A stretch of 64,000 nt of DNA, from assembly GCA_025350045.1 (NCBI GenBank), contig JANXYM010000043.1:28894-92893 (forward strand), given 5' to 3'. Position numbers and translations under genes: made by a program. Below, piece by piece: positions 19,494 to 28,668 of the stretch; position 1 is the stretch's first letter, and every line of letters begins with the position of its first letter. Below the pieces are notes generated by a model. The model saw nothing but the letters and a program-made list of their open reading frames with translations, did not search any database and was not told the origin of the DNA. Source of the stretch: Methanomicrobiales archaeon (lineage in GTDB: Archaea; Halobacteriota; Methanomicrobia; Methanomicrobiales; Methanospirillaceae).

Positions 19494-19949
19494 TTATTCC
19501 GCCAGCGGTTTTGCATTCCAGCCAAGCCAGTAGAACCCGAGCTCCTTCATCAGTTTTGTGAAGGTCTTGAAGTCAAGGGGTTTTACCACGTAGCTGTTCG
19601 CATGGTAATCATAGGATTTGGCGATATCGTTCTCCGCATCGGAGCTGGTAAGGATAACTACCGGGATGCGGAGGAGAGACGGAGTGGTCTTTATTGTCCT
19701 GAGCACCTCAAGCCCGTCTACCCGGGGCAGCCGGAGATCGAGCAGGACCAGGTTTGGCCGGGGATTTTGTACCGGATCCGTATATGCGCCCCGCATAAAG
19801 AGGTAATCAAGCGCCTGTTCGCCATCCGCCACGTGGTGGATCTTGTTTCCCACCTGCTGGTCACGCATTCCCCGTATCACCAGCTCGGCATGGGCTTCGT
19901 TATCCTCCACGAGCAGTATATGCAAAGGCTCCCCGTTAAGATCAACCAT
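19494..19949 (-). CDS. Stand-alone response regulator (Rcp1-like)
   Basis: ORF 151 aa; HILLVEDNEAHAELVIRGM...NLVLLDLRLPRVDGLEVLRTIKT...PVVILTSSDAENDIAKSYDYHANSYVVKPLDF. Confidence 0.93.
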   Translation of the reverse strand: MVDLNGEPLHILLVEDNEAHAELVIRGMRDQQVGNKIHHVADGEQALDYLFMRGAYTDPVQNPRPNLVLLDLRLPRVDGLEVLRTIKTTPSLLRIPVVILTSSDAENDIAKSYDYHANSYVVKPLDFKTFTKLMKELGFYWLGWNAKPLAE

Positions 19950-19962
19950 AAGGTTCTCTCTT

Positions 19963-22140
19963 TTATCTAGCGGGTATTATTGTTATCGGTGCGATCACCG
20001 GTACCCCCGGTAACGTGAACCGGAACGTACTCCCCTTCCCGGGCCCTTCAGACTCCACCCATATCTTCCCCCCGTGAGCCTCGACAATCCGCTTCACCGT
20101 GGCAAGCCCGATACCGGTACCGGGAACGTGAGGGCTGAAACGCTCATAGAGCCCGAAGACTTTTTGCAGGTTCTCCTTTGCAATACCCATGCCATTGTCC
20201 GTTACAAAGAAGACCGGCATACCGCAATCTTTCTCCACTCCGATCTCTATGCGGGGTGCATCCTGGTCGCCCATGTACTTTATCGCATTGTCGAGCAGGT
20301 TGGTCATCGTCTGCACAAGGCGGTGCCGGTCGCCGGCAATTACCGGCAGGGTATCAGGGATCACCAGCGTAACCCCCCGCCCCTTTAAGGGTGCATCCAG
20401 CAGCTGCACGGCATAGCTGACAACATCCGTAAACGGGATGCTGGCCGGTGCATCCACGGTCCTGCCACTCCGGGACAGTGCCAGGAGCGTGGTGATCAGG
20501 CCCTCTAATTTTTCCGCTGATTCATCCATGCGGGCGATATCCATCTTCACCCCGGGAGAATTACCGGATTTTACGTCTTCCTCCAGAAGGTTGAGGAATG
20601 CCCGGATGGTGACGAGCGGGCTCTTTAAGTCATGGGATACCGTGTGAGTGAAGCGGTCGAGCTCGCTATTCTTCAGCTCCAGTTCATGGATCAGGTGTTC
20701 CCGCTGCTCTTCTATCTGTTTGCGGTCGGTAACATCGTCAAAGATTGTGGCAAATCTCCCGTTTTGCGGGGAATATACTGATAGAGAGAAGTGTTTATTC
20801 AAGGGGGCAAAATATACCTCAAACTTTTCCGGAGTGCCGGTAGCGGCAACCGTGGCATAGGTATCGATATACGGGGGGGTATCGACACCATACACTTCTT
20901 TGCTGCGTTTTCCGATAATGTCCTCCCGTTTCAGCCCGGTAATACGCTCATATGCCGGGTTCACATCCAGGATAATGTAATCCGTGGGATTTCCAAAACC
21001 GTCATACACCATCTCATGGAGAGCGCTCCCATCGATCATCTGCGTAAAGAGGATCCGGAATTTCTCTTCGCTCACGCGAAGGGCCTTTTCGGCACTTATT
21101 TCACCGGTTACGTCCTGCAGCAGGACGAGTCTCCCCTCGGATTCTCCGGATGGAGTGCGGATCTGTTCAACGGAACCCGTGTAATACTGCATACCCCCAT
21201 CGTGACTTCGGGTTAGGTCCGCATGGCTTGTCCTATCTGACCGGCACAGCGAAAGGAAATCCTGCCAGTCGGGGGAAAACCCGTCCACCGCCCTTCCAAC
21301 AGCTTCTGCGGGCGTGGTGGAAAAGAGCGAACAGGCAGCAGGGTTCAGGTCGATGACACGCCCCCCCGGGTCCAGCACCAGCATAGGCGTGCTCATCGTC
21401 TCGATCAGCCGGCTCCGGGCAATGGGAATGATGTCGAGGAACCGGTACCGGAAGAGGGCTACCGTGTAGAGAATCGCGGCAATCCAGAGGAGGGGAGCAG
21501 TCAGGTTGACGCCCGGTAAGGGGGTCATCCCGAAAACATACAGGTAATTGACTACTGTAGGGAATGCAAGAGCGATCAGGAGCAGGATCGTCTGCTCCTC
21601 CCGCAGCGTGCCCCTTTTCCGGCTCTCGACAATGAGGATGAGGATGGCAAGGACCAAGAGGGCCAGGGAATACAAGATGTATACCGTGTAAAGTGGGCTG
21701 TCCGTGTACTGGAGCACCGGCACGGGCCCGGACGTGTTTATCGAGAAGTTATACCGGAACAGGCTATGGAGCGGGCTCGTTATTCCAAGAATGGCAGCAG
21801 CAACCGGGATGAGTAAGACTGCTGCTGCCCAATCCCTGCGCAGCCATTCAGTCTTTTTTACATAGGAAATTACCAGCCAGAGTTCAATGACTGCGATAAA
21901 CGGGAGGACAAGAAAGCGGAGAATATGGAAAAGAATTTTGAGCGGGAGCGACGCGGTCAGGAGATCGAGTGCATACAGGATCGCCCAGGCGGCGGCTGAT
22001 CCCATCAGCAGTGTGTAGGGGACAGCTGCAGGAATCCGTGCCGTGAAACGCCGGCCGTACACCCCGAGGCAGGCCATACTTATCCCAGATATAATAAGCA
22101 TGCCGACGATAAGATCGGTAATGAGCAGGGTATCGGTCAC
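19963..22140 (-). CDS. 7TM-PAS histidine kinase
   Basis: ORF 725 aa; about 7 hydrophobic segments, PAS (LVLDPGGRVIDLNPAACSLF), H-box RFTHTVSHDLKSPLVTIRAFLNLLE, HATPase TDNGMGIAKENLQKVFGLYERFSPHVPGTGIGLATVKRIVEAHGGKIWVES. Confidence 0.93.
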   Translation of the reverse strand: MTDTLLITDLIVGMLIISGISMACLGVYGRRFTARIPAAVPYTLLMGSAAAWAILYALDLLTASLPLKILFHILRFLVLPFIAVIELWLVISYVKKTEWLRRDWAAAVLLIPVAAAILGITSPLHSLFRYNFSINTSGPVPVLQYTDSPLYTVYILYSLALLVLAILILIVESRKRGTLREEQTILLLIALAFPTVVNYLYVFGMTPLPGVNLTAPLLWIAAILYTVALFRYRFLDIIPIARSRLIETMSTPMLVLDPGGRVIDLNPAACSLFSTTPAEAVGRAVDGFSPDWQDFLSLCRSDRTSHADLTRSHDGGMQYYTGSVEQIRTPSGESEGRLVLLQDVTGEISAEKALRVSEEKFRILFTQMIDGSALHEMVYDGFGNPTDYIILDVNPAYERITGLKREDIIGKRSKEVYGVDTPPYIDTYATVAATGTPEKFEVYFAPLNKHFSLSVYSPQNGRFATIFDDVTDRKQIEEQREHLIHELELKNSELDRFTHTVSHDLKSPLVTIRAFLNLLEEDVKSGNSPGVKMDIARMDESAEKLEGLITTLLALSRSGRTVDAPASIPFTDVVSYAVQLLDAPLKGRGVTLVIPDTLPVIAGDRHRLVQTMTNLLDNAIKYMGDQDAPRIEIGVEKDCGMPVFFVTDNGMGIAKENLQKVFGLYERFSPHVPGTGIGLATVKRIVEAHGGKIWVESEGPGKGSTFRFTLPGVPVIAPITIIPAR

Positions 22141-25100
22141 TTCAGAATCTCCTGAGGTCCCTCTTCAGCCGGTCCCGGCAGGGTGAACCGGAACGTTGTC
22201 CCCTTCCCCTCACCCTCCGACTCCGCCCAGATCCTGCCCCCGTGCACTTCGACGATCCTGCGGGCAATCGTCAGGCCGATACCCGTACCCGGCGCAGCAG
22301 CATCCAGCCGTTCGAACAGGTTGAAGATCCGTTCGAGATACCGGGGATTGATCCCCACACCATTGTCCTGCACGAAGAAGACCGGCGTCTCACCGGTACT
22401 ATCCGCACCGATCCGGATCTCCGGATCGGGCCGCTCGCCAAGGAACTTGACCGCATTCTCAAGGAGGTTGACCATGACCTCCCGGATACGGGTACTATCC
22501 ACGTTCACCACCGGCATATCGGGGGCGATGCTGACCATTACATTGCGCTCGGTAAGCGGCCCGGCGAGAAGATTCACCGCCTCACGGGCGATCGTGCCAA
22601 ACGGGATCTTTTGCGGGGGTTTTATGATCTTTCCCACCCGGGACAGCTCGATGAGATCGACCAGAAGATCCTGCATCGTGTCGGCAGCATCGATGATACG
22701 CTTGATGTCCTTTTTTAACTGGACAGGATCCCCTTTCAGGGAATCTGCCTCCAGCAGCCCGGCAAACCCCTTGATGGTGATGAGCGGGCTCTTGAGATCA
22801 TGCGAGACGGTGTAGGTGAAGCGTTCGAGCTCGGCATTCTTCTGCTCGAGATCCTTGATCAGCATCTCGCGCTGCACCTCCGACAATTTACGATCGGTGA
22901 TATCCAGACCCTGTGCTATGGTGGAGACAACTGCGCCATTGGGATCGACGATGTTTGCCGAGTTCCAGAGCACGATCCGGGTCTCTCCCGATACGTGGAG
23001 GATGGGTATCTCAACACTTTCCCATCGCTCGCCGGCAAGGGTCTTTTGGATCTGTTCAAGGGAGGTTTCCCGGCTCAGTACCGGGAAGAGAAGGGCGAAG
23101 TGCTGGCCGGCAACTTCCTTCTCGGTCCTGCCAGTCAGGTATTCAAAGGCATGGTTGAACCGGGTGATCCGGAACTTTGTGTCCCAGACAATGATCGGGG
23201 CATTGGCATAATCCAGCAGATTTCTGAAGTAATCGGTAGTCTCTCGGAGGGCATCTTCCGCACGCTTGCGATCCGTGATGTCTTCGAAAACCGCCATAAA
23301 ATGCTCTTCTGCCGGAGATGAGACAGAGATATGAAGCCATTTCCCGATTGCTTTGAAATCGAGATCGAATACTTCGGGATTGCCGGTTCGGGCAACCCTG
23401 CCGTAAATCTCAAATATTTCAGGAATCGTCTCACGGATCCCGGGGAATACTTCGGTTACCCGTTTACCGATGATAGTGGTAATACCGATAATACGGTTGA
23501 ATGAGGGATTCACACTGAGGTAAACAAAATCTTCCGGCAGGCCATTATTATCGTAAATCATCTGACAGTAGGCAAATCCCTCGATCATACTTTCGAAGAG
23601 GGAGCGGTAATTCTCCTCGCTCTTCCGCAGGGCTCCTTCTGCCAGATTGCGTTCTGTGATATCATTGAACGTGACAATGAGCAGGTCATCCAGAAACACC
23701 GCATACAGTTCGCAGGTGCGTACCGAACCATCCTGGCAGGTAACCCGGTATTCTCCCGCATTGACCACCTGGCCGGACAGTTGTGCCTTTTCCAGAGCGG
23801 GTTTCCACCGTTCCAGCACCTCGCGCCGGTAGCCGGGATCCGGGTACGCAATCTCATACCACTCCGCTGCGGTGGGAGCAGTATGGCCGAAAAGGGTGAG
23901 GGCGCTGCGGCTCCAGAAATGGATGTTGTTATCGAAAACATCGACCAGGGCGATGGGGAACGGCGTTGCATCGAGAACTGCAAGGAGGTGTGCCTCGCTC
24001 TCCCGCAGTGCTTTTTCTGCCCGTTTGCGATCCGAGATATCATTGACACTGGAGAGAATGCAGGGCTCATTATTGAGGGAAATGATCCGGGCCGAGAACA
24101 GGCCGGTTATGATCTCCCCGTTCTTCCTCCTGAACCCGAACTCCTCCCCGCTAACAGTCCTGCCATCAAGCAATGTGGAGATCACCCGTTTACGATCTTC
24201 AGCGTCGACCCACAGGCCAAACCCCCCCGATGAACCGGACAGCGCTTCTTCCCGGGTAAAGCCTGTGATAGGTGTGAAGGCATCGTTGACTTCGATGAAG
24301 CTTCCATCCTTAATACGGCTGATGGTGATCGCATACGGCGAGGTCTTGAACGCCGTGGAAAACTTCTCCTCGCTCGCTTTGAGTGCTTCTTCGGAGCGTT
24401 TCTGATCCGTGATATCGCGCAGGGTCCAGAAACCAAACACGCTCAGATCCGTATAGCGGAACTCAATCTCTTTGACGTTCCCGTCATTGCAGGTAACCAG
24501 AGAAATTCTCGGCTGGCTCGTATTATCCCTGCCGGCCTCGGTGTACATTTCCAAAGCTACGCGGGTCCTGTCAAGGCGGTAAACCGGATCCGGAAATGCC
24601 CGGAGAGCCCAGGCTTCAAATGTAGGGACCAGCTCGATCGTATAGCCGGTGATTTCAGAAAAACCCCGGTTGAAGTAAAGCACATTTTCACCGGTATCAT
24701 CTCTCCGGGACATAACAACACCCAGAGGCAACTGCTCGACCAGCGTACGGAACCGCTCCTCGCTCTGGTGAAGGGCAAGCTCGGCATCCTTTCGCCCGGA
24801 AATATCCTCAATGGTGTTGTCGAAATAAACCTGCCCATCTTCAGCAATCCTCTTTGCAGAGGTGATGCTCCCCCAGAAAGGTCTCCCTTTTAAGGTTTTG
24901 TACCTGACTTCCATACTATCAATGGCACCCTTTGCCACGATCTCCTCGCTGATCCTGCGGCGCTCATCATGATCAAGATAGAGATCGCTGGGCCGGACTG
25001 TCAGCAACTGCTCGCGGCTGTCGGCGTCAAAGATCCGCAGCGCTGCCGGGTTCGCTTCGATGATAGTTCCCTGCGGTCCCGGCGTGGAACGGAGAATCCC

Positions 25101-27215
25101 GATGCTGACATTCTCAAACAGATCGCGGTACTGCCGCTGTGCCGCCGCCAGTTCAGCATCTGCCTGCCTGCGCCCGGTGATATCACTCAGCGTTCCGACA
25201 AAACGGGAGGGTGTGCCACCGGCAGCGTCGTACAGGATCTTCCCCTTGGCATGACAGTACTTCAGCGTTTTATCTCCGGTAACCAACCGGAGATCGACAT
25301 CCAGCGGTTCACCAGTCTGGAAAGAATGTTCGAATGATCTCCTGTATTTTTCGAGATCATCGGGATGAATGAACCTGCTGTTTTCATCAAAACCGGGACC
25401 GAAATCCTGCGGGGTAACCCCGAAAATCCGGTAGGTCTCATCCGACCACCAGACACGATTGGTCACCAAATTCCATTCCCAGCTGCCGATCAGGGCGATA
25501 TGCTGGGCTTCGTTTAATTTTTCAACGATATCTGTCAGGGAGTGCTCGCTTGCTTTCAGCTGCTCTTCAGCCCGCTCCCTATCGGTAATGTCAATCCCGT
25601 GGGCAATGGTGGAGATCAGCTCCGCTTCCGCACTCAGGATATTTGCCGAGTTCCAGAGCAGGGTGTGCTGTGCTCCGTCAGCACCTGTGACCGGGATCTT
25701 GACGCTCTCCCAGCGTTCACCTTCGAGCGTCCTTTTGATGGAGACAAGAGCGTCTTTTCTGACCGCTTCCGGAAAGAGCGTCTCCAGCGGATGGCCAAGA
25801 ACTTCCTGCTCGGTTCTTCCGGTGATGCGCTCGAAAGCATGGTTGAACCGGGTGATAGTATAGTCCGGGTTCCAGATGACTATCGGGGCATTGGCAAAAT
25901 CGATGAGCTTGTGGAGATACTCGTTGGTTTCACGGATCTTCTCTTCGGCCTCTTTTTGCTCCGTGATATCGATGATCGTGCCTTCCGCAACATCCCGATC
26001 ATAGTTGTACCGGGCGGAGAACTGTCCCCAGAATTCGCGGCCCGTCTTCCGGTTCCGGAAGCGGATAACGTGATCCGTGATCTGTCCGGTCTCCCGGAGG
26101 ATCCGGGCAACCTCGTCGCGCTCTTTCGGATGAACATAGACCGAACGGACATCCTGCCCGAGGGCCGCCTCCACGGAACCGGCGCCATACAGCTCCGCAT
26201 ACCGCTGGTTGCAGGCGACCACGGTCGCGTCTTTCAGGCTCGTTTCAAAGAGCCCGACCTGTGCATACTGGTAGAGGTTACGGTATTTCTGCTCGCTCTC
26301 GGTAAGTGCCCGCTGGCTGTGGACCAGTTCATCAAAGTTCGCCTTGAGTTCCTCTTCGTTTGCCGCGATCTCCTCGTACGCTGCTTTGAGATCGGTATTT
26401 TTCACAGTGAGAGCATCTTCCGCCCGCCGGCGCTGATCAACCTCACGGTCCAGTTCGTCCCGTGAAGCCGTCACACTGCGAATCTGCTCTGCCATCGAGT
26501 TGAGCCGGCGGGCAATCCCGCCAATCTCGTCATCGGCCGTTACCGGTATCCGGTAATCAAAGTTACATGCGGCAAACGCCTCGCTGCCGGTATTGACCTC
26601 CCGGATCGAGCGCACGAGCCGGCGGCTGATGAGCAGGTAGTTGATACCGATGATAATGAGCATGAGCACCATGAGAACAACAACGAGGACATTGTTCCAG
26701 AACCGGGCTTCGCTCACATCATCGTTATACAGGTGACGCAGCCGCCATGCCTCGTAAATCATTCCCTGTGACTGGACATTGATCCGGCTCCATGTGACCT
26801 GCTGGTAGCTGGCAGGAAACAGGACAGCACCGGCATTCAGTGTTCCCGGTTCCGGGATCTCCCGGAACAGTGTTCCCGTTTTTTCATTGTATTCCCGGAT
26901 CGTTTCGAGGCTTTCTGCCTCCTCAACATTTCCCGGCTTGAGCTCGATGATGATCGGCTGAAGAGAAGAATACCGCTCCTCCCACTGGAGACGCGCCCGG
27001 GGTTCGGCATTGATGAGGTAATCATTGGAGAGGTAGGTGAGTTCGTAACCCCCCCTCACCACGTCCGCTGCAAGCGCCTCCTGGTCCCGCTGGTCCTGCA
27101 TGTTCTGGAAGGAAAGAATAATGGAAGCCGATATCACCACCACAAGGATCAGGGAGATGAGAACACTGAGCCGGATCTGGTTTTTAATGTTCATGGACAC
27201 CCCGCATGGGATCAC
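22137..27215 (-). CDS. HAMP + multi-PAS (about 9) histidine kinase
   Basis: ORF 1692 aa; TM-extracytoplasmic-TM, HAMP-like (INYLLISRRLVRSIREVNTGSEAFAACNFDYRIPVTADDEIGGIARRLNSMAEQI), about 9 PAS, H-box RFTYTVSHDLKSPLITIKGFAGLLE, HATPase VQDNGVGINPRYLERIFNLFERL...GTGIGLTIARRIVEVHGG. Confidence 0.93.
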   Translation of the reverse strand: MIPCGVSMNIKNQIRLSVLISLILVVVISASIILSFQNMQDQRDQEALAADVVRGGYELTYLSNDYLINAEPRARLQWEERYSSLQPIIIELKPGNVEEAESLETIREYNEKTGTLFREIPEPGTLNAGAVLFPASYQQVTWSRINVQSQGMIYEAWRLRHLYNDDVSEARFWNNVLVVVLMVLMLIIIGINYLLISRRLVRSIREVNTGSEAFAACNFDYRIPVTADDEIGGIARRLNSMAEQIRSVTASRDELDREVDQRRRAEDALTVKNTDLKAAYEEIAANEEELKANFDELVHSQRALTESEQKYRNLYQYAQVGLFETSLKDATVVACNQRYAELYGAGSVEAALGQDVRSVYVHPKERDEVARILRETGQITDHVIRFRNRKTGREFWGQFSARYNYDRDVAEGTIIDITEQKEAEEKIRETNEYLHKLIDFANAPIVIWNPDYTITRFNHAFERITGRTEQEVLGHPLETLFPEAVRKDALVSIKRTLEGERWESVKIPVTGADGAQHTLLWNSANILSAEAELISTIAHGIDITDRERAEEQLKASEHSLTDIVEKLNEAQHIALIGSWEWNLVTNRVWWSDETYRIFGVTPQDFGPGFDENSRFIHPDDLEKYRRSFEHSFQTGEPLDVDLRLVTGDKTLKYCHAKGKILYDAAGGTPSRFVGTLSDITGRRQADAELAAAQRQYRDLFENVSIGILRSTPGPQGTIIEANPAALRIFDADSREQLLTVRPSDLYLDHDERRRISEEIVAKGAIDSMEVRYKTLKGRPFWGSITSAKRIAEDGQVYFDNTIEDISGRKDAELALHQSEERFRTLVEQLPLGVVMSRRDDTGENVLYFNRGFSEITGYTIELVPTFEAWALRAFPDPVYRLDRTRVALEMYTEAGRDNTSQPRISLVTCNDGNVKEIEFRYTDLSVFGFWTLRDITDQKRSEEALKASEEKFSTAFKTSPYAITISRIKDGSFIEVNDAFTPITGFTREEALSGSSGGFGLWVDAEDRKRVISTLLDGRTVSGEEFGFRRKNGEIITGLFSARIISLNNEPCILSSVNDISDRKRAEKALRESEAHLLAVLDATPFPIALVDVFDNNIHFWSRSALTLFGHTAPTAAEWYEIAYPDPGYRREVLERWKPALEKAQLSGQVVNAGEYRVTCQDGSVRTCELYAVFLDDLLIVTFNDITERNLAEGALRKSEENYRSLFESMIEGFAYCQMIYDNNGLPEDFVYLSVNPSFNRIIGITTIIGKRVTEVFPGIRETIPEIFEIYGRVARTGNPEVFDLDFKAIGKWLHISVSSPAEEHFMAVFEDITDRKRAEDALRETTDYFRNLLDYANAPIIVWDTKFRITRFNHAFEYLTGRTEKEVAGQHFALLFPVLSRETSLEQIQKTLAGERWESVEIPILHVSGETRIVLWNSANIVDPNGAVVSTIAQGLDITDRKLSEVQREMLIKDLEQKNAELERFTYTVSHDLKSPLITIKGFAGLLEADSLKGDPVQLKKDIKRIIDAADTMQDLLVDLIELSRVGKIIKPPQKIPFGTIAREAVNLLAGPLTERNVMVSIAPDMPVVNVDSTRIREVMVNLLENAVKFLGERPDPEIRIGADSTGETPVFFVQDNGVGINPRYLERIFNLFERLDAAAPGTGIGLTIARRIVEVHGGRIWAESEGEGKGTTFRFTLPGPAEEGPQEILK

Positions 27216-28243
27216 CGTATGACGGTGACAGCCGAGGGTTTGACCTCACGCATCCCGTCCCGGTATATCATATCGAGATACGATGGCGGGATTTTTTCCC
27301 CCGTCATGTTCTGTCCGGCCATCCATCGCGCCTCATCTTCCATTTCAATGATTAATGCCTGATCAAGTGAGAGCATGAAACGGTAATCTTTCCAGGTGCG
27401 GTTAACAGAATCATCCGTCGCGTTCAGGCGCCGCTTGAGAATTTCCTTTGCCTCAGGCTGATGTGCTGAGAGATATGTCTCTGCCTCATCGAGCGCACGC
27501 AGGTACTTCACGATCAGTTCCGGCTTGTCGCGGATCACGTCAGACCGGGCATAGGTAACCCAGTAATAGAGTTGCCCGCTCTGCACCTGCCATCTCGTGC
27601 TGTTCGTGCCAAGCTGCTGTTCGATCTGGTATGCATACGGTTCCCAGATAACAGCGGCATCAGCGTCACCGGTAACCACACTCTTTATAACATCAGCAGG
27701 GGTCAGGTGAAGAACAGTGATATCAGAGTTGTCCATCCCATTGAGGGTAAGATACCTCCCAAGGAAAAACTCTGCCACACTGCCTTTCGGAACGGCAATT
27801 GTTTTTCCTTTCAGATCAGATGGCTTTGATATTCCCCTGTCGCTCCGGATAACAAAATAGAGATTATTCAGTTTTGCCGTAGTGGCGATGATCCGAAGGT
27901 CCGGTGACTGGAAACTGTTCGCCACCCCGACAAATTCAGCCGCACAGGCAAAGTCGGCATTTCCCGCGAGGAGTTCCTTTACCGCATATGTCCCGGCGGG
28001 ATATTCCCGGAGGGTCACATTCAGCCCCTGTCGGGAGAAATATCCCTTTTCGTCAGCTACCAAGGTTAATACAGAGGAATCCAGGGTGCCGCTTGCTATG
28101 GTAAGAGGCTCTCTGGAAACCGGTGCGGATGAAACGGGGAGGAGAAACAAAAACGCGAGGATGGCGAGAAGAATTAAAAAAAGAATGATCAGGCCCGCTT
28201 GTCCTGGCTTCAGTTTTTCTCCCGCAGGCGGCACAGTGTCCAC
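27212..28243 (-). CDS. ABC-type substrate-binding protein (SsuA/THI5/NMT1-like), membrane anchored
   Basis: ORF 343 aa; N-term TM (GLIILFLILLAILAFLFLLPVSSA); LTIASGTLDSSVLTLVADEKGYFSRQGLNVTLREYPAGTYAVKELLAGNADFACAAEFVG...KPSDLKGKTIAVPKGSVAEFFLGRYL. No permease or ATPase gene adjacent. Confidence 0.9.
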   Translation of the reverse strand: MDTVPPAGEKLKPGQAGLIILFLILLAILAFLFLLPVSSAPVSREPLTIASGTLDSSVLTLVADEKGYFSRQGLNVTLREYPAGTYAVKELLAGNADFACAAEFVGVANSFQSPDLRIIATTAKLNNLYFVIRSDRGISKPSDLKGKTIAVPKGSVAEFFLGRYLTLNGMDNSDITVLHLTPADVIKSVVTGDADAAVIWEPYAYQIEQQLGTNSTRWQVQSGQLYYWVTYARSDVIRDKPELIVKYLRALDEAETYLSAHQPEAKEILKRRLNATDDSVNRTWKDYRFMLSLDQALIIEMEDEARWMAGQNMTGEKIPPSYLDMIYRDGMREVKPSAVTVIR

Positions 28244-28668
28244 TTATATTGGACGCTTAATAAAACTTGCTATCTAAAAGGAGCAGGAGCAGACGAAGGG
28301 GCCCGATCCGTCCACATTCATAGGATGAGGGGCGCTCAGGGAACTGGTGTTCACCGCTACCCCGTCCACCCTTCCCCCGGCAGGATACTATATACCCGCC
28401 AGCAGATACACCACGTTTGCCGATGATCTGGTCGGGTCTCCTAAGGAAAAGGCGGGATAGTTCTTGGAGTCAATGGATAATGGGAAAAGATACCCATTTT
28501 TCTTCATAGCCGGATTCAATGTGCAAAATGCCCGCCTTATTCACCGGGCAACAAGACCGTTGAACACCCGTCCGTGAACGTGCACGAGAAGGGGTGTTTT
28601 ATATTATTTCGTGAGCGCCGGGAAATTTGCATAAATACTAGTAGTGCATCTTTATTTATTGTTCGATT

